This document shows positions 52,874 through 63,772 of a stretch of DNA of 64,000 nucleotides, piece by piece. The position numbers were made by a program, and so were the translations under genes. The notes beneath the pieces were generated by a model. That model ran no database searches. It was not told where the DNA came from and worked only from the letters and a program-made list of their open reading frames with translations. The stretch comes from Draconibacterium orientale (GTDB lineage: Bacteria > Bacteroidota > Bacteroidia > Bacteroidales > Prolixibacteraceae): contig NZ_CP007451.1 of the NCBI RefSeq assembly GCF_000626635.1, positions 2,985,501-3,049,500 on the forward strand, written 5' to 3'. Within the stretch, counting starts at the first letter, position 1, and each line of letters begins with the position of its first letter.

Positions 52874-54154
52874 GAGATCCGTTCCGGCGAAGTGCAGGAG
52901 ATACTTGGCGGAGTTCCGTCGCGCATTGTGCGATACGGAATTCTTGTGTTTGTGGCTATTTTTTCGCTGATCATTATTTTTAGCTTTATTTTTTATTATC
53001 CCGATATTTTGCGCTCCAATATTGTGGTTACCACCGAAAATCCACCGGCTACACTGGTTGCCCGTGCAACAGGTAAAATCGAGAAGTTATTTGTGGAGGA
53101 TAAAGATCGGGTGGCAGCCGGACAGACAATAGCTTTAATCGAAAACCCGGCAGATTATAACGATGTGCTGGAATTGGAGCAAATGATAGACAAAGTTCAG
53201 CCGGCTTTTGATACGCTTAATTTCACCGTTTCGCAACGTTTTAATAAAAGCCTGCAGTTGGGAACTGTGCAGGAGTATTATTCGCAGTTTTTAACCCGCT
53301 ACGAGGAGCTGAATGAATTCTACCAACGTAACTATTATATTTTAAAAGAGGAATCGTATAAAGAGCAGTTAAAAAATGCCCGGATTTTGTACGACCGCCT
53401 TTGGGAGCAAAAAGTGGCTATTGATAAAGAATACCAGATTAAACAACGGAATTATGAACGCCAGAAAAAGCTCTTGGCCGGCGAAGTGGTTTCGTCAACG
53501 GTTTTGGAGCAGGCCGAATCGGAAATGTTGAGTAAAAAATCGGAGCTTGATGGAATTCGCTCAACTTTGGCCGAAAAGCAAATCGATATCAGCGAGCTGG
53601 ATCAGAAAATTATTGAAAACGAAAAAGAATACCACGATTTTAAAATCCAATACGAATCGGCGCTGATTGAGGCTTTTAATAACCTGAATAGCCAGGCCAG
53701 CGATTGGTTTCTGACTTATGTATTGCGATCGCCAATTGATGGGGTAGTTACCTTTAATAAATTTTATGCCGAAAACCAGAATATTACTGAGGGCGACCGT
53801 GTTTTAACCATTGTGCCCGAAGATGTGGGCGAGGTAATCGGGAAAGTGGAGTTGCCTGTTCGTGGATCGGGGAAAGTAAAAGAGGGGCTGGATGTAAATG
53901 TAAAATTCGACAATTACCCGTACATGGAATACGGTTTGGTCCGGGGTAAAGTTAAAAGCGTTTCGCTGGTGCCCGAAGACAGTTTTTATATGGTTGAGAT
54001 TACTTTTCCCAATGGTTTGGTTACCAACTACGATAACAAACTGCAAATGCAAAGCCAATTAATGGGGCAGGCCGAAATAATTACCGAAGATTTGCGTTTG
54101 ATTCAGCGAATTTTTAATCCTTTAAAAGCACTTTGGAAAGAGCGGGTGAAGTAA
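52853..54154 (+). CDS. HlyD-family secretion adaptor
   Basis: 433 aa membrane-fusion protein: short cytoplasmic N-terminus, one transmembrane helix (about 28-50), a lipoyl-like half (LVARATGKIEKLFVEDKDRVAAGQ), a long alpha-helical hairpin (about 95-265), the second lipoyl half (LRSPIDGVVTFNKFY) and a beta-barrel domain. It should link the C39 exporter in the inner membrane to an outer membrane channel. It sits 20 bases after the exporter, so co-transcribed. Confidence 0.9.
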   Translation: MADDKKIEIRSGEVQEILGGVPSRIVRYGILVFVAIFSLIIIFSFIFYYPDILRSNIVVTTENPPATLVARATGKIEKLFVEDKDRVAAGQTIALIENPADYNDVLELEQMIDKVQPAFDTLNFTVSQRFNKSLQLGTVQEYYSQFLTRYEELNEFYQRNYYILKEESYKEQLKNARILYDRLWEQKVAIDKEYQIKQRNYERQKKLLAGEVVSSTVLEQAESEMLSKKSELDGIRSTLAEKQIDISELDQKIIENEKEYHDFKIQYESALIEAFNNLNSQASDWFLTYVLRSPIDGVVTFNKFYAENQNITEGDRVLTIVPEDVGEVIGKVELPVRGSGKVKEGLDVNVKFDNYPYMEYGLVRGKVKSVSLVPEDSFYMVEITFPNGLVTNYDNKLQMQSQLMGQAEIITEDLRLIQRIFNPLKALWKERVK

Positions 54155-54628
54155 GTGCGGAGTTCAGAGTTCAGAGTAGTCTCGTTAGTGCTGTTTTGTA
54201 ATCTGCTGAAATGGCCTTGGAAAGAGCAGGTGAACTGGAAAATTGAACGGATTGGTTTAATCCCAAAAATTTCATGCTTACAAAATCGAAATTCCATAAC
54301 TACGTTTTTCCAATTTCATGCTTACGATTTTTTTTCATAGGCATGAAATTTATGCCTCTTGCAAGGCAGTGGTGATAAGGGGTGCAGAAATGCCAGTTAA
54401 ACCTGCGAAAATACATCGTATCAGTGCAAAAGGATCTCAACTGAGAGCTATTAAAATAGAACGGTATTGCCTCTTCAATTAAATAAATTACAAATCTGCG
54501 CCAGCGAGAGAATATGCTTACTGTATTTTGTTTATTGCCTATTTTCTTTGAGTCGCTTCAGTCTTCTAACTTCCCTCTGCTTCAATTCATTCCAATCTTA
54601 ATTTTTTCAAAAAAAAGGTAGAAACCTA
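54155..54628. other. Gap downstream of the exporter locus
   Basis: No supported gene. It has a tandem TTCAGAG (about 54166-54177), two copies of TTTCATGCTTAC and a palindrome GGCATGAAATTTATGCC. A 30-codon ORF (54390-54482) has no leader-like Gly-Gly motif and is not called. Confidence 0.4.
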
Positions 54629-54657
54629 TTGTTCTTAAATAATAATTCGTACTTTTG
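54629..54657 (+). promoter_or_regulatory. Promoter 1 of the ribosomal protein cluster
   Basis: TTG (54629-54631), 18-bp spacer, TACTTTTG (54650-54657). The transcript would include a hairpin GGAAAAG-TGTG-CTTTTCC (54673-54690). Confidence 0.7.
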
Positions 54658-54702
54658 CGAGCCGTTTTTAGGGGAAAAGTGTGCTTTTCCGTCTCGAAAC
54701 GA

Positions 54703-54732
54703 TTGATAATTAAGGATTTTTGCATAATTTTG
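54703..54732 (+). promoter_or_regulatory. Promoter 2 of the ribosomal protein cluster
   Basis: TTG (54703-54705), 19-bp spacer, TAATTTTG (54725-54732). It starts about 40 bases before rpsL and downstream of the hairpin. Confidence 0.65.
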
Positions 54733-54780
54733 CAGTCCATTTTGGATAATGATTATTAACTATATAAAAAACAGGTAGTT

Positions 54781-55155
54781 ATGCCAACTATTCAACAGTT
54801 AGTTAGAAAAGGAAGACAGACTAAAGTTGAGAAAAGTAAATCTCCGGCTTTAGATTCATGCCCACAACGTCGTGGAGTATGTGTTCGTGTTTATACCACT
54901 ACACCAAAGAAACCAAACTCGGCAATGCGTAAAGTTGCAAGGGTAAGGTTAACCAATGGTAAAGAGGTGAATGCTTACATTCCTGGTGAAGGCCACAACC
55001 TTCAGGAGCACTCAATTGTGCTTGTACGTGGAGGTAGGGTAAAAGACCTTCCGGGTGTACGTTATCACTTAATTCGCGGTGCGCTGGATACTGCGGGTGT
55101 TGAAGGACGTTTACAACGTCGTTCGAAATATGGTGCAAAAAGACCGAAAAAATAA
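54781..55155 (+). CDS. rpsL: 30S ribosomal protein S12
   Basis: 124 aa, full length. Decoding-centre protein. [18 protein letters not shown] and [12 protein letters not shown] carry the lysines whose change gives streptomycin resistance in E. coli; both are the wild-type Lys here. First gene of the str-S10-spc cluster, with two promoters upstream. Confidence 0.99.
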   Translation: MPTIQQLVRKGRQTKVEKSKSPALDSCPQRRGVCVRVYTTTPKKPNSAMRKVARVRLTNGKEVNAYIPGEGHNLQEHSIVLVRGGRVKDLPGVRYHLIRGALDTAGVEGRLQRRSKYGAKRPKK

Positions 55156-55291
55156 GAAAAGTAAAAAAGAGTAATTAACTACGTTATTTTCAGTGGTTTG
55201 GTTGAGTAAGGGATTCTCTCTATTGTCTTCCGGAGATGAACTGAAGACCGCCTTAGGGCAGCCGATTTAGATAACACTAAAAAGTTTTAAA
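55156..55291 (+). promoter_or_regulatory. rpsL-rpsG spacer, possible S7 control site
   Basis: The gap of 136 bases is unusually long for this tight cluster and has a hairpin GTCTTC (55225) with GAAGAC (55243). In E. coli the same spacer binds S7 to repress translation; by analogy it may do so here, but structure was not computed. Confidence 0.35.
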
Positions 55292-55768
55292 ATGAGAAAG
55301 TCGAAACCAAAGAAGAGGATCCTTTTACCGGATCCAAAATTCAACGACACTTTAGTAACCAGGTTTGTAAACGACCTTATGGTTGATGGTAAAAAATCAA
55401 CAGCATATGCTGTGTTTTATGAAGCCATGGATATGGTAGAGAAACGCATGAAAGATGCTGAACAATCACCTCTTGAAGTTTGGAAAAAAGCATTGGAGAA
55501 CATTACTCCAAATGTTGAGGTTAAGAGTCGCCGTGTAGGTGGTGCTACTTTCCAGGTGCCGATGGAAGTTCGTCCGGAAAGAAAAAACGCCATCAGTATC
55601 AAAAACATGATTTTGTTTGCCCGTAAACGTTCGGGAAGATCTATGGCTGATAAATTGTCTGCTGAGATCATTGCTGCTTTCAACGAAGAAGGTGGAGCAT
55701 ACAAAAGAAAAGAAGATACACACAGAATGGCCGAAGCTAACCGTGCATTCGCACACTTCAGATTCTAG
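55292..55768 (+). CDS. rpsG: 30S ribosomal protein S7
   Basis: 158 aa. Nucleates the 30S head domain assembly by binding the 3' domain of 16S rRNA. Typical N-terminus ([17 protein letters not shown]), [13 protein letters not shown] and the C-terminal [10 protein letters not shown]. Follows rpsL after a 136-base spacer and precedes fusA. Confidence 0.99.
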   Translation: MRKSKPKKRILLPDPKFNDTLVTRFVNDLMVDGKKSTAYAVFYEAMDMVEKRMKDAEQSPLEVWKKALENITPNVEVKSRRVGGATFQVPMEVRPERKNAISIKNMILFARKRSGRSMADKLSAEIIAAFNEEGGAYKRKEDTHRMAEANRAFAHFRF

Positions 55769-55807
55769 GATAGTTTAGTAAAATTGGTAATAGAAAATAG
55801 GTTAAAA

Positions 55808-57922
55808 ATGGCTAAACAAGATCTGAAATATACCAGAAATATTGGTATTATGGCGCACATCGACGCCGGTAAAACCACTGTATCAGAACGTATTCTGTTT
55901 TATACGGGTTTGACTCACCGAATTGGTGAGGTGCACGATGGTGCCGCTACCATGGACTGGATGGAGCAGGAGCAGGAAAGAGGTATTACTATTACTTCGG
56001 CTGCAACGACTACATTCTGGAAGCACAATGATATTGAGCATAAAATTAACATTATTGATACTCCGGGACACGTTGACTTCACTGTTGAGGTTGAGCGTTC
56101 GCTGAGGATTTTGGATGGTACTGTTGCTTTGTTCTGCGCTGTTGGTGGTGTAGAAGCTCAGTCTGAAACGGTATGGCGTCAGGCTGAAAAGTACGGCGTT
56201 CCTCGTATTGCTTTCGTAAACAAAATGGACCGTCAGGGTGCCGATTTCTTTAACGTTTACAACGAGATTAAAGAAAAGTTAGGCGCTAACCCGGTTCCTA
56301 TGCAAATTCCTATTGGTGCTGAAGAAACTTTCGAAGGGGTAATCGACCTTGTAGAAATGAAGGCTATCCGCTGGGAAGACGACGGAGCAAACGGAACCAA
56401 ATATGTTCTGGATGAAATTCCTGCTGATTTAGTTGAACAAGCTGAAGAGTGGAAAGAAAAGTTAGTTGAATCGGTAGCAGAAGTTGATGACGCAATTTTA
56501 GAGCGTTACTTCGAAGACCCGGATTCAATTACCAAAGAAGAGATGTTGGCTGTTATCCGTAAAGCAACGCTGGAAGGAGTAATCATTCCAATGATGTGTG
56601 GATCGGCCTTTAAAAATAAAGGTGTTCAGCGTTTGCTGGATGCTGTTTGTGAGTTCTTACCATCGCCGCTTGACAAAGAGGAAATTGTTGGTATAAACCC
56701 ATTAACAGACAAAGAAGTTGTACGTCATCCGGATGCAGATGAGCCTTTGGCTGCATTGGCATTTAAAATTGCTACCGACCCATTCGTAGGTCGTTTGGCA
56801 TTTATTCGTGTGTACTCAGGTACATTACATGCCGGCGATACGGTTTACAACTCGCGTACAGGTAAAAAAGAGCGTATCTCGCGTTTGTTCCAGATGCACT
56901 CGAACAAGCAAAATCCAAAAGACTCTATTTCTGCCGGTGATATTTGTGCCGCAGTAGGTTTCAAAGATATTCGTACAGGTGACACACTTGGCGATCTTAA
57001 AAACCCTGTTGTTCTGGAAAGTATGGACTTCCCTGAACCGGTAATTGGTATCGCTATTGAGCCTAAGTCGCAAAAAGACGTTGACAAACTGGGTAACGGT
57101 TTGGCAAAACTGGCTGAAGAAGATCCTACATTCGTTGTAAATACCGACGAAGATTCAGGTCAGACTGTAATCCGTGGTATGGGTGAACTTCACCTCGAAA
57201 TTTTGGTTGACCGTTTGAAACGTGAGTTCAAAGTTGAATGTAACCAGGGAGCACCTCAGGTTGCCTACAAAGAAGCAATTACCGAATCTGTTGAATTACG
57301 CGAGGTATTCAAGAAACAGACTGGTGGTCGTGGTAAATTTGCCGATGTTATTGTAAAAGTAGAACCTGCTGAAGAAGGAAAAGACGGTTTGGAATTTATC
57401 GATGCTGTAAAAGGTGGACGTATTCCTCGTGAATTTATCCCTTCAGTTGAAAAAGGTTTTAAAGATGCATTGTCAAATGGTCCGTTGGCAGGTTTCCCTG
57501 TTGACAGCTTGAAAGTAACACTGCTCGACGGTTCGTTCCACCCTGTGGATTCAGACCAGTTATCGTTCGAGATTTGTGCGCGTCAGGCATTTAAAAGTGC
57601 TGCATCGAAAGCTAAACCAGCGCTTCTTGAGCCAATTATGAACGTTGAGGTTGTAACTCCAGAGGAGTACATGGGTGATATTATTGCCGACCTTAACCGT
57701 CGTCGTGGCGAAATTGCAAGCATGGATAGCAAGGGTAACGCAAAAGTAATCGAAGCTAAAGTTCCACTGTCAGAACAATTTGGTTACGTAACAGTATTGC
57801 GTACACTTTCTTCGGGGCGTGCTACTTCATCAATGGAATTTAGCCATTATGCAGAAGTTCCACGTAGCCTTGCTGAGAAAGTATTGGCAGATTGTAATGG
57901 AAAAGTTGATTTATTAAAATAA
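55808..57922 (+). CDS. fusA: Elongation factor G
   Basis: 704 aa. Canonical translocase GTPase: P-loop AHIDAGKTT, switch region with [18 protein letters not shown], and NKMD for guanine recognition. Domains II-V complete, including [14 protein letters not shown]. Start set at ATG 55808 ([13 protein letters not shown]); the frame is open from 55784, but the family begins at 55808. This is the housekeeping copy; a divergent one lies at 31964-34120. Confidence 0.98.
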   Translation: MAKQDLKYTRNIGIMAHIDAGKTTVSERILFYTGLTHRIGEVHDGAATMDWMEQEQERGITITSAATTTFWKHNDIEHKINIIDTPGHVDFTVEVERSLRILDGTVALFCAVGGVEAQSETVWRQAEKYGVPRIAFVNKMDRQGADFFNVYNEIKEKLGANPVPMQIPIGAEETFEGVIDLVEMKAIRWEDDGANGTKYVLDEIPADLVEQAEEWKEKLVESVAEVDDAILERYFEDPDSITKEEMLAVIRKATLEGVIIPMMCGSAFKNKGVQRLLDAVCEFLPSPLDKEEIVGINPLTDKEVVRHPDADEPLAALAFKIATDPFVGRLAFIRVYSGTLHAGDTVYNSRTGKKERISRLFQMHSNKQNPKDSISAGDICAAVGFKDIRTGDTLGDLKNPVVLESMDFPEPVIGIAIEPKSQKDVDKLGNGLAKLAEEDPTFVVNTDEDSGQTVIRGMGELHLEILVDRLKREFKVECNQGAPQVAYKEAITESVELREVFKKQTGGRGKFADVIVKVEPAEEGKDGLEFIDAVKGGRIPREFIPSVEKGFKDALSNGPLAGFPVDSLKVTLLDGSFHPVDSDQLSFEICARQAFKSAASKAKPALLEPIMNVEVVTPEEYMGDIIADLNRRRGEIASMDSKGNAKVIEAKVPLSEQFGYVTVLRTLSSGRATSSMEFSHYAEVPRSLAEKVLADCNGKVDLLK

Positions 57923-57941
57923 TTTATAACAATTTTCTCTT

Positions 57942-58247
57942 ATGAGTCAAAAGATCAGGATTAAGCTTAAATCGTACGATCACAACTTGGTAGACAAGTC
58001 GGCTGAGAAAATCGTTAAAACAGTAAAAACTACTGGTGCTGTAGTAAGTGGTCCTATTCCACTTCCTACTCACCGTCGAGTTTTCACCGTTTTACGTTCG
58101 ACCTTCGTAAATAAAAAATCGAGGGAGCAATTTCAGTTGTCATCTTACAAACGTTTGATCGACATTTACAGCTCAACCGCTAAAACAATCGACGCACTAA
58201 TGAAGCTGGAGCTTCCAAGTGGCGTTGAAGTAGAAATTAAAGTTTGA
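57942..58247 (+). CDS. rpsJ: 30S ribosomal protein S10
   Basis: 101 aa. Motifs [20 protein letters not shown] and [17 protein letters not shown]. Part of the 30S head, and in other bacteria also the NusE antitermination factor. It follows fusA by 19 bases; tuf, which often lies between, is absent here. Confidence 0.99.
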   Translation: MSQKIRIKLKSYDHNLVDKSAEKIVKTVKTTGAVVSGPIPLPTHRRVFTVLRSTFVNKKSREQFQLSSYKRLIDIYSSTAKTIDALMKLELPSGVEVEIKV

Positions 58248-58269
58248 TAATTTAAAGTAGTCGAAAAAA

Positions 58270-58899
58270 ATGGCTGGTATTATTGGAAAAAAAATCGGAA
58301 TGACATCCGTATTCAGTGTTGAGGGGAAAAACATCCCATGCACTGTGATTGAGGCCGGACCTTGTGTAGTTACACAAGTGAAAACGGCAGAGACCGACGG
58401 CTACGAAGCGCTTCAGTTAGCTTATGGCGAGAAAAAAGACAAGCACGCCACTAAAGCTGAAGTTGGCCACTTTAAAAGGGCTGGTGTTTCACCAAAGCGC
58501 AAAGTAGTAGAGTTTCATAACACCTATCAGGAAGAGTTTGAACTCGGACAAGAAATTGACGTAAGCATTTTCAATGAAAAAGATTACGTTGATATTGTTG
58601 GAGTTTCAAAAGGTAAAGGTTTTCAGGGGGTAGTAAAACGTCACAATTTCCGTGGTGTTAACGATGCTACACACGGTCAGCACAACAGGCTGAGAGCTCC
58701 TGGTTCTATCGGTGCATCTTCATGGCCTTCACGCGTATTTAAAGGTATGCGTATGGCTGGTAGAGACGGTGGAAAAACAGTTACTATCGAAAACCTCGAA
58801 GTAGTAAAAATTATTCCTGAGAAGAATGTATTAGTGGTAAAAGGTTCGGTACCTGGAGCCAAAGGTTCATACTTAATTATTAGAAAACAATGGAACTAA
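58270..58899 (+). CDS. rplC: 50S ribosomal protein L3
   Basis: 209 aa. Starts [15 protein letters not shown]; the loop reaching the peptidyl transferase centre is visible ([30 protein letters not shown]). Overlaps the next gene by ten bases. Confidence 0.98.
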   Translation: MAGIIGKKIGMTSVFSVEGKNIPCTVIEAGPCVVTQVKTAETDGYEALQLAYGEKKDKHATKAEVGHFKRAGVSPKRKVVEFHNTYQEEFELGQEIDVSIFNEKDYVDIVGVSKGKGFQGVVKRHNFRGVNDATHGQHNRLRAPGSIGASSWPSRVFKGMRMAGRDGGKTVTIENLEVVKIIPEKNVLVVKGSVPGAKGSYLIIRKQWN

Positions 58900-59519
58900 G
58901 TGTACTGAATAAAGAAGGAAAAGAAACCGGAAAAAAAGTCACTTTAAACGACCAGATTTTCGGTATTGAGCCCAGCGACCACGCCATTTATTTGGACGTA
59001 AAGCAATATATGGCGAACCAACGCCAGGGTACGAGCAAGAGTAAAGAACGTGGTGAGATTGCAGGTAGCACCAAGAAGATTAAAAGACAAAAAGGTACAG
59101 GTACAGCACGTGCAGGTAGCATTAAGTCGCCAATCTTCCGTGGTGGTGGTACTATTTTTGGCCCACGTCCGCGTAACTACGGTTTCAAGCTGAACAAAAA
59201 AGTGAAGCAATTGGCCCGTAAATCAGCTTTAACTTACAAAGCAAACGAAAAGAGCATCGTTGTTATTGAAGACTTCAATTTCGAAGCTCCAAAAACAAAA
59301 GAGATGGTAGCATTGCAGAACAATCTGCAAATTGCTGAAAAAAAGGCACTTTTCGTTTTACCAACTGAAAATAATAATATATATTTGTCGTCGCGAAATT
59401 TGCAAGACGTATCGGTTGTAATTGCTTCAGAGTTAAGTACTTATCAGATTTTGAACGCAAAAGCCATTGTGCTTTGTGAAGGATCTGTTGCGAAAATTGA
59501 AGAAGCATTTAAACTTTAA
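58890..59519 (+). CDS. rplD: 50S ribosomal protein L4
   Basis: 209 aa. The extended loop that lines the exit tunnel is present ([20 protein letters not shown]). Its start lies ten bases inside the end of rplC, so translation is coupled. In E. coli L4 also represses its own operon; no such site was identified here. Confidence 0.98.
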   Translation: MELSVLNKEGKETGKKVTLNDQIFGIEPSDHAIYLDVKQYMANQRQGTSKSKERGEIAGSTKKIKRQKGTGTARAGSIKSPIFRGGGTIFGPRPRNYGFKLNKKVKQLARKSALTYKANEKSIVVIEDFNFEAPKTKEMVALQNNLQIAEKKALFVLPTENNNIYLSSRNLQDVSVVIASELSTYQILNAKAIVLCEGSVAKIEEAFKL

Positions 59520-59532
59520 CGGATAAAAAAAG

Positions 59533-59823
59533 ATGGAAATTTTAGTAAAACCATTAGTTACAGAAAAAATGACCGACCAGTCGGAACGTTTTAACCGTTA
59601 CGGTTTTGTGGTAGCTCGCAATGCAAGTAAACCTGAGATTAAAAAAGCGGTTGAGAATCTTTATAACGTTTCGGTTGAAAGCGTTAACACCATGGTTTAT
59701 GGTGGTAAAGTAAAATCGAGATATACCAAAGGTGGTATTATTACCGGTAAAACAGCAGCCTACAAAAAGGCTATTGTTACTTTGGTTGAAGGAGATAGTA
59801 TTGACTTTTATAGTAATATATAA
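59533..59823 (+). CDS. rplW: 50S ribosomal protein L23
   Basis: 96 aa. Exit-tunnel protein that serves as docking site for trigger factor and SRP. Begins MEILVKPLVTEKMTDQSE; ends in the family beta-sheet segment. Confidence 0.97.
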   Translation: MEILVKPLVTEKMTDQSERFNRYGFVVARNASKPEIKKAVENLYNVSVESVNTMVYGGKVKSRYTKGGIITGKTAAYKKAIVTLVEGDSIDFYSNI

Positions 59824-59845
59824 TAGTATATAATTAATTAGTATT

Positions 59846-60670
59846 ATGGCAGTAAGAAAACTGAAACCAGTAACTCCGGGTCAAAGGCACAAAGTAATCG
59901 GTGCTTTTGATACCATTACTGCATCTACACCTGAGAAATCATTGTTGGAGCCCATTAAAAAGTCCGGTGGTCGTAATAACCAGGGACGCATGACAATGAG
60001 GTATATAGGTGGGGGACATAAACGCAAATACCGTATTATCGACTTTATGCGCGAGAAAGACGGTGTTGCAGCTGTTGTCGATTCAATTCAGTACGATCCA
60101 AACCGTACTGCTCGTATCGCCCTTCTGAAATACGAAGATGGCGAAAAACGTTACATGATTGCGCCTAACGGGTTGCAAGTTGGCCAAACTGTAAAGAGCG
60201 GTACCGGAATCGAACCTGAAATCGGGAATTGTCTTCCCCTTGCTGAAATACCTCTGGGTACTTTGGTTCACAACATTGAACTTCACCCTGGACAGGGTGG
60301 GGTGATGGCACGTAGTGCAGGTGCTTATGCACAATTGACCTCACGTGATGGCAAATATGCAATTTTAAAATTGCCATCAGGCGAATCTCGTATGGTACTT
60401 ACGTCCTGCAGGGCTACAGTAGGTACGGTTGGAAATACAGAACATAACATCGAGAAATCGGGTAAAGCCGGTCGCTCTCGTTGGTTAGGAAGAAGACCTC
60501 GTGTTCGTGGTGTTGTAATGAACCCTGTCGATCACCCAATGGGTGGTGGTGAAGGCCGAAACTCAGGAGGACACCCAAGATCTCGTAAAGGTTTGCTTGC
60601 GAAAGGTTATAAAACCCGTTCGAAGAAAAAAGCTTCCAACAAGTATATTGTAGAACGTAGGAAAAAATAG
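59846..60670 (+). CDS. rplB: 50S ribosomal protein L2
   Basis: 274 aa, usual length. Needed for subunit joining and peptidyl transfer. The conserved [19 protein letters not shown] region with the functional His is complete, and the basic tail ends in [14 protein letters not shown]. Confidence 0.99.
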   Translation: MAVRKLKPVTPGQRHKVIGAFDTITASTPEKSLLEPIKKSGGRNNQGRMTMRYIGGGHKRKYRIIDFMREKDGVAAVVDSIQYDPNRTARIALLKYEDGEKRYMIAPNGLQVGQTVKSGTGIEPEIGNCLPLAEIPLGTLVHNIELHPGQGGVMARSAGAYAQLTSRDGKYAILKLPSGESRMVLTSCRATVGTVGNTEHNIEKSGKAGRSRWLGRRPRVRGVVMNPVDHPMGGGEGRNSGGHPRSRKGLLAKGYKTRSKKKASNKYIVERRKK

Positions 60671-60686
60671 TAAAGAGGAATAAATT

Positions 60687-60956
60687 ATGAGTCGTTCATT
60701 AAAAAAAGGCCCATTTATCGATTTCAAGTTAGAACGCAAAGTTTTAGCTATGAATGAATCGAACAAAAAATCGGTTGTGAAAACCTGGGCCAGAGCATCA
60801 GTAATTTCTCCTGATTTTGTAGGACACACTATTGCAGTACATAATGGAAACAAATTCATCCCGGTATATGTCACCGAAAACATGGTGGGACACCGTTTGG
60901 GCGAATTTGCTCCAACCCGTACATTCAGGGGGCATGCTGGTAATAAGAAAAGATAG
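60687..60956 (+). CDS. rpsS: 30S ribosomal protein S19
   Basis: 89 aa. Begins [46 protein letters not shown] is the family signature. Binds the 30S head next to S13. Confidence 0.99.
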   Translation: MSRSLKKGPFIDFKLERKVLAMNESNKKSVVKTWARASVISPDFVGHTIAVHNGNKFIPVYVTENMVGHRLGEFAPTRTFRGHAGNKKR

Positions 60957-60982
60957 GCATTAATATTTAAAAAGTAAGTACA

Positions 60983-61402
60983 ATGGGTGCCAGAAAAAGA
61001 CTAGCAGCTGAGAAAAGAAAAGAAGAGAAAAAACAACAATATTTTGCTGTTTTACGCAACTGCCCTACATCACCGAGGAAAATGAGGCTTGTAGCCGATA
61101 TGATCCGCGGAATGGAGGTTAATAAAGCCTTAGATGTATTGAAGTATTCTTCAAAAGAAGCATCACGCAGGGTAGAGAAACTTCTGCTTTCAGCCATTGC
61201 CAATTGGCAGGCTAAAAACGAAGGAGTTCGTTTAGAAGAAAGTGAACTTTACGTATCACAAATCATGGTAGATTCAGGTCGTATTTTGAAACGTTTGCGC
61301 CCGGCTCCCCAGGGTCGTGCACACCGCATCAGAAAACGCTCGAATCACGTGACTATTTACGTAGATAGTAAAGAAAGTGTTGTTGAAGAAAACCTTAATT
61401 AA
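60983..61402 (+). CDS. rplV: 50S ribosomal protein L22
   Basis: 139 aa, with a basic N-terminal extension of about 25 residues ([17 protein letters not shown]) compared with E. coli L22. Core [18 protein letters not shown]; the tunnel hairpin [17 protein letters not shown], where macrolide-resistance changes occur, looks ordinary. Confidence 0.97.
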   Translation: MGARKRLAAEKRKEEKKQQYFAVLRNCPTSPRKMRLVADMIRGMEVNKALDVLKYSSKEASRRVEKLLLSAIANWQAKNEGVRLEESELYVSQIMVDSGRILKRLRPAPQGRAHRIRKRSNHVTIYVDSKESVVEENLN

Positions 61403-61407
61403 TATTC

Positions 61408-62124
61408 ATGGGACAAAAAGTAAATCCGATAGCAAATCGTTTGGGATTCATCAAAGGATGGGATTCAAACTGGTTCGGTGGTGATAATTACGGCGACAAA
61501 CTGGTTGAAGACCAAAAGATCAGGAAATACCTGAACGCTCGTTTGGCCAAAGCCAGCATTTCAAGAATCGTTATTGAACGTACCTTGAAGCTGATCACCA
61601 TCACCGTTCATACTTCTCGCCCTGGTATTATTATTGGTAAAGGCGGTCAGGAAGTTGACAAACTGAAAGAAGAATTAAAAAAGATTACCAAAAAAGAGGT
61701 TCAAATCAACATTTTCGAGATCAAACGTCCTGAACTTGATGCTAAGATCGTTGCAAATAACATTGCACGTCAGCTAGAGGGTAAGATTGCTTACCGCAGG
61801 GCAGTTAAGATGGCCATCGCTTCAACCATGAGAATGGGAGCCGAAGGAATCAAAGTATTGGTTTCAGGTAGGTTAAACGGAGCAGAAATGGCTCGTTCTG
61901 AAATGTATAAAGACGGCCGTACTCCGCTTCATACTTTGCGTGCAGATATTGACTACGCATTGGCAGAAGCATTAACAAAAACCGGACTTATTGGAATTAA
62001 AGTTTGGATTTGTAAAGGTATGGTATACGGAAATCGCGACCTTTCACCTAACGTTGGACAAAAGTCTGGACGTCCGGGTGGAAACAGAGGTGGTGGTGCA
62101 AACCGTAACCGTCGTAGAAAATAG
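61408..62124 (+). CDS. rpsC: 30S ribosomal protein S3
   Basis: 238 aa with the KH domain ([20 protein letters not shown]) and the C-terminal mRNA-entry domain. The tail is Gly/Arg/Asn-rich ([13 protein letters not shown]). Confidence 0.98.
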   Translation: MGQKVNPIANRLGFIKGWDSNWFGGDNYGDKLVEDQKIRKYLNARLAKASISRIVIERTLKLITITVHTSRPGIIIGKGGQEVDKLKEELKKITKKEVQINIFEIKRPELDAKIVANNIARQLEGKIAYRRAVKMAIASTMRMGAEGIKVLVSGRLNGAEMARSEMYKDGRTPLHTLRADIDYALAEALTKTGLIGIKVWICKGMVYGNRDLSPNVGQKSGRPGGNRGGGANRNRRRK

Positions 62125-62152
62125 TGGTTTAACACTCACAATCTAAAAAAGG

Positions 62153-62575
62153 ATGTTACAGCCAAGAAAAGTAAAATTTAGAAGAGTACAGAAGGGTCGA
62201 ATGAAAGGTAACGCTCAACGCGGAAACCAATTAGCATTCGGTTCATTTGGAATAAAGTCGTTGGAAGAATCGTGGCTTACCGGTAGGCAGATTGAAGCTG
62301 CCAGGGTTGCGGTAACACGTTATATGCAACGTCGAGGACAAATTTGGATACGCGTATTCCCCGATAAACCGATTACCAAAAAGCCAGCCGAAGTAAGGAT
62401 GGGTAAAGGTAAAGGTGCTCCTGAAGGATTTGTTGCTCCGATAGCTCCGGGTCGTATTATTATTGAAGCAGAAGGCGTTCCTATGGAAACAGCAAAAGAA
62501 GCTTTAAGACTTGCCGCTCAGAAACTACCGGTAAAAACAAAGTTTATGGTTAGACGTGATTATGTTGAAGAATAA
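62153..62575 (+). CDS. rplP: 50S ribosomal protein L16
   Basis: 140 aa. [19 protein letters not shown] start and the conserved [20 protein letters not shown] segment near the A-site tRNA; the Arg that some relatives hydroxylate lies in this region. Confidence 0.98.
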   Translation: MLQPRKVKFRRVQKGRMKGNAQRGNQLAFGSFGIKSLEESWLTGRQIEAARVAVTRYMQRRGQIWIRVFPDKPITKKPAEVRMGKGKGAPEGFVAPIAPGRIIIEAEGVPMETAKEALRLAAQKLPVKTKFMVRRDYVEE

Positions 62576-62588
62576 AATTAGGTGAATC

Positions 62589-62792
62589 ATGAAAGTAAGT
62601 GAAATCAAAGAAATGGCGAGCAACGAAATCGTTGAACGTCTGCAGATTGAAAAAGAAAATCTTGTTCGCCTAAGATTGAATCATGCCGTGTCGCCGCTTG
62701 AAAATCCTAACAAGTTAAAGGAAACGAAAGCAACGATCGCACGTTTGAATACAATTCTTCGCGAAAGAGAATTAAACGAAAATCAGAAGTAA
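62589..62792 (+). CDS. rpmC: 50S ribosomal protein L29
   Basis: 67 aa, two long helices. Starts [33 protein letters not shown] is the family signature. Sits at the exit tunnel with L23. Confidence 0.97.
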   Translation: MKVSEIKEMASNEIVERLQIEKENLVRLRLNHAVSPLENPNKLKETKATIARLNTILRERELNENQK

Positions 62793-62799
62793 TTCAACG

Positions 62800-63063
62800 A
62801 TGGAAAATAAAGTAAGAAATCTCAGAAAAGAGAGAATCGGGGTCGTTGTTAGTGATAAAATGGATAAATCGATTGTGGTTGCCGAGAAACGTAAAGAGAA
62901 GCACCCAATCTATGGTAAGTTCGTTAACAAAACTACCAAATTCCATGCGCACGATGAGAAAAATGAATGCAACGTTGGCGATACAGTAAGGATTATGGAA
63001 ACTCGTCCTTTAAGTAAAACCAAATGTTGGAGAGTAGTTGAAATAATTGAAAGAGCTAAGTAA
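62800..63063 (+). CDS. rpsQ: 30S ribosomal protein S17
   Basis: 87 aa OB-fold protein binding 16S rRNA early in assembly. [19 protein letters not shown] and [16 protein letters not shown] are characteristic. Follows rpmC by seven bases. Confidence 0.98.
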   Translation: MENKVRNLRKERIGVVVSDKMDKSIVVAEKRKEKHPIYGKFVNKTTKFHAHDEKNECNVGDTVRIMETRPLSKTKCWRVVEIIERAK

Positions 63064-63065
63064 TC

Positions 63066-63431
63066 ATGATACAACAAGAATCAAGATGTTCGGTAGCCGA
63101 TAACAGTGGAGCAAAAGAAGTTTTAGTGATCCGTGTATTAGGCGGAACACGTAAACGATATGCTACATTGGGCGACACTGTAGTGGTTACTGTAAAAAGT
63201 GCACTTGCCGGTGGCGAGATGAAAAAAGGTACTGTATCACGCGCTATTGTTGTTCGTACGAAAAAAGAAAACCGTCGTCAGGACGGTTCTTATATTCGTT
63301 TCGACGATAACGCAGTAGTACTTCTCAACAACGCCGGAGAAATGCGTGGAACACGTATTTTCGGGCCTGTAGCACGTGAATTACGCGAGAAGAATATGAA
63401 AATTATCTCACTCGCACCAGAAGTATTGTAA
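63066..63431 (+). CDS. rplN: 50S ribosomal protein L14
   Basis: 121 aa, full length. [19 protein letters not shown] start and the signature [20 protein letters not shown]. Follows rpsQ after two bases; starts the part called spc operon in E. coli. Confidence 0.99.
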   Translation: MIQQESRCSVADNSGAKEVLVIRVLGGTRKRYATLGDTVVVTVKSALAGGEMKKGTVSRAIVVRTKKENRRQDGSYIRFDDNAVVLLNNAGEMRGTRIFGPVARELREKNMKIISLAPEVL

Positions 63432-63448
63432 TAAGAAAAGAGCTCAAA

Positions 63449-63772
63449 ATGCAGAAAAAGTTACACATAAAAAAAGGTGACACTGTGGTTGTGATCGCTG
63501 GAAACAGTAAAGGCCAAAAAGGGCGTGTACTGGAAGTGATCAGAAAAACCGACAGAGCAATAGTTGAAGGTGTTAACATGATGAAAAAGCATACCAAACC
63601 TAACGCGGAAGCGCCACAGGGAGGTATCATTGAACGAGAAGCACCGGTGCATATTTCTAACCTTATGTTGGTTGATCCTAAAACAGGTGAAGCTACACGT
63701 GTAGGAAAGAAATTGAATGATGATGGTAAATTAGTTCGTATTTCGAAAAAAACAGGAGAGGAGATTAAGTAA
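63449..63772 (+). CDS. rplX: 50S ribosomal protein L24
   Basis: 107 aa. KOW motif near the N-terminus ([20 protein letters not shown]). Assembly initiator for the 50S subunit. Its stop overlaps the start of rplE by one base (TAATG). Confidence 0.98.
   Translation: MQKKLHIKKGDTVVVIAGNSKGQKGRVLEVIRKTDRAIVEGVNMMKKHTKPNAEAPQGGIIEREAPVHISNLMLVDPKTGEATRVGKKLNDDGKLVRISKKTGEEIK

Noticed and set aside
54390-54482. 30-codon ORF after the HlyD gene as a candidate exported peptide
   Set aside because: It lacks a leader with Gly-Gly, is strongly basic throughout and has no evident start signals.
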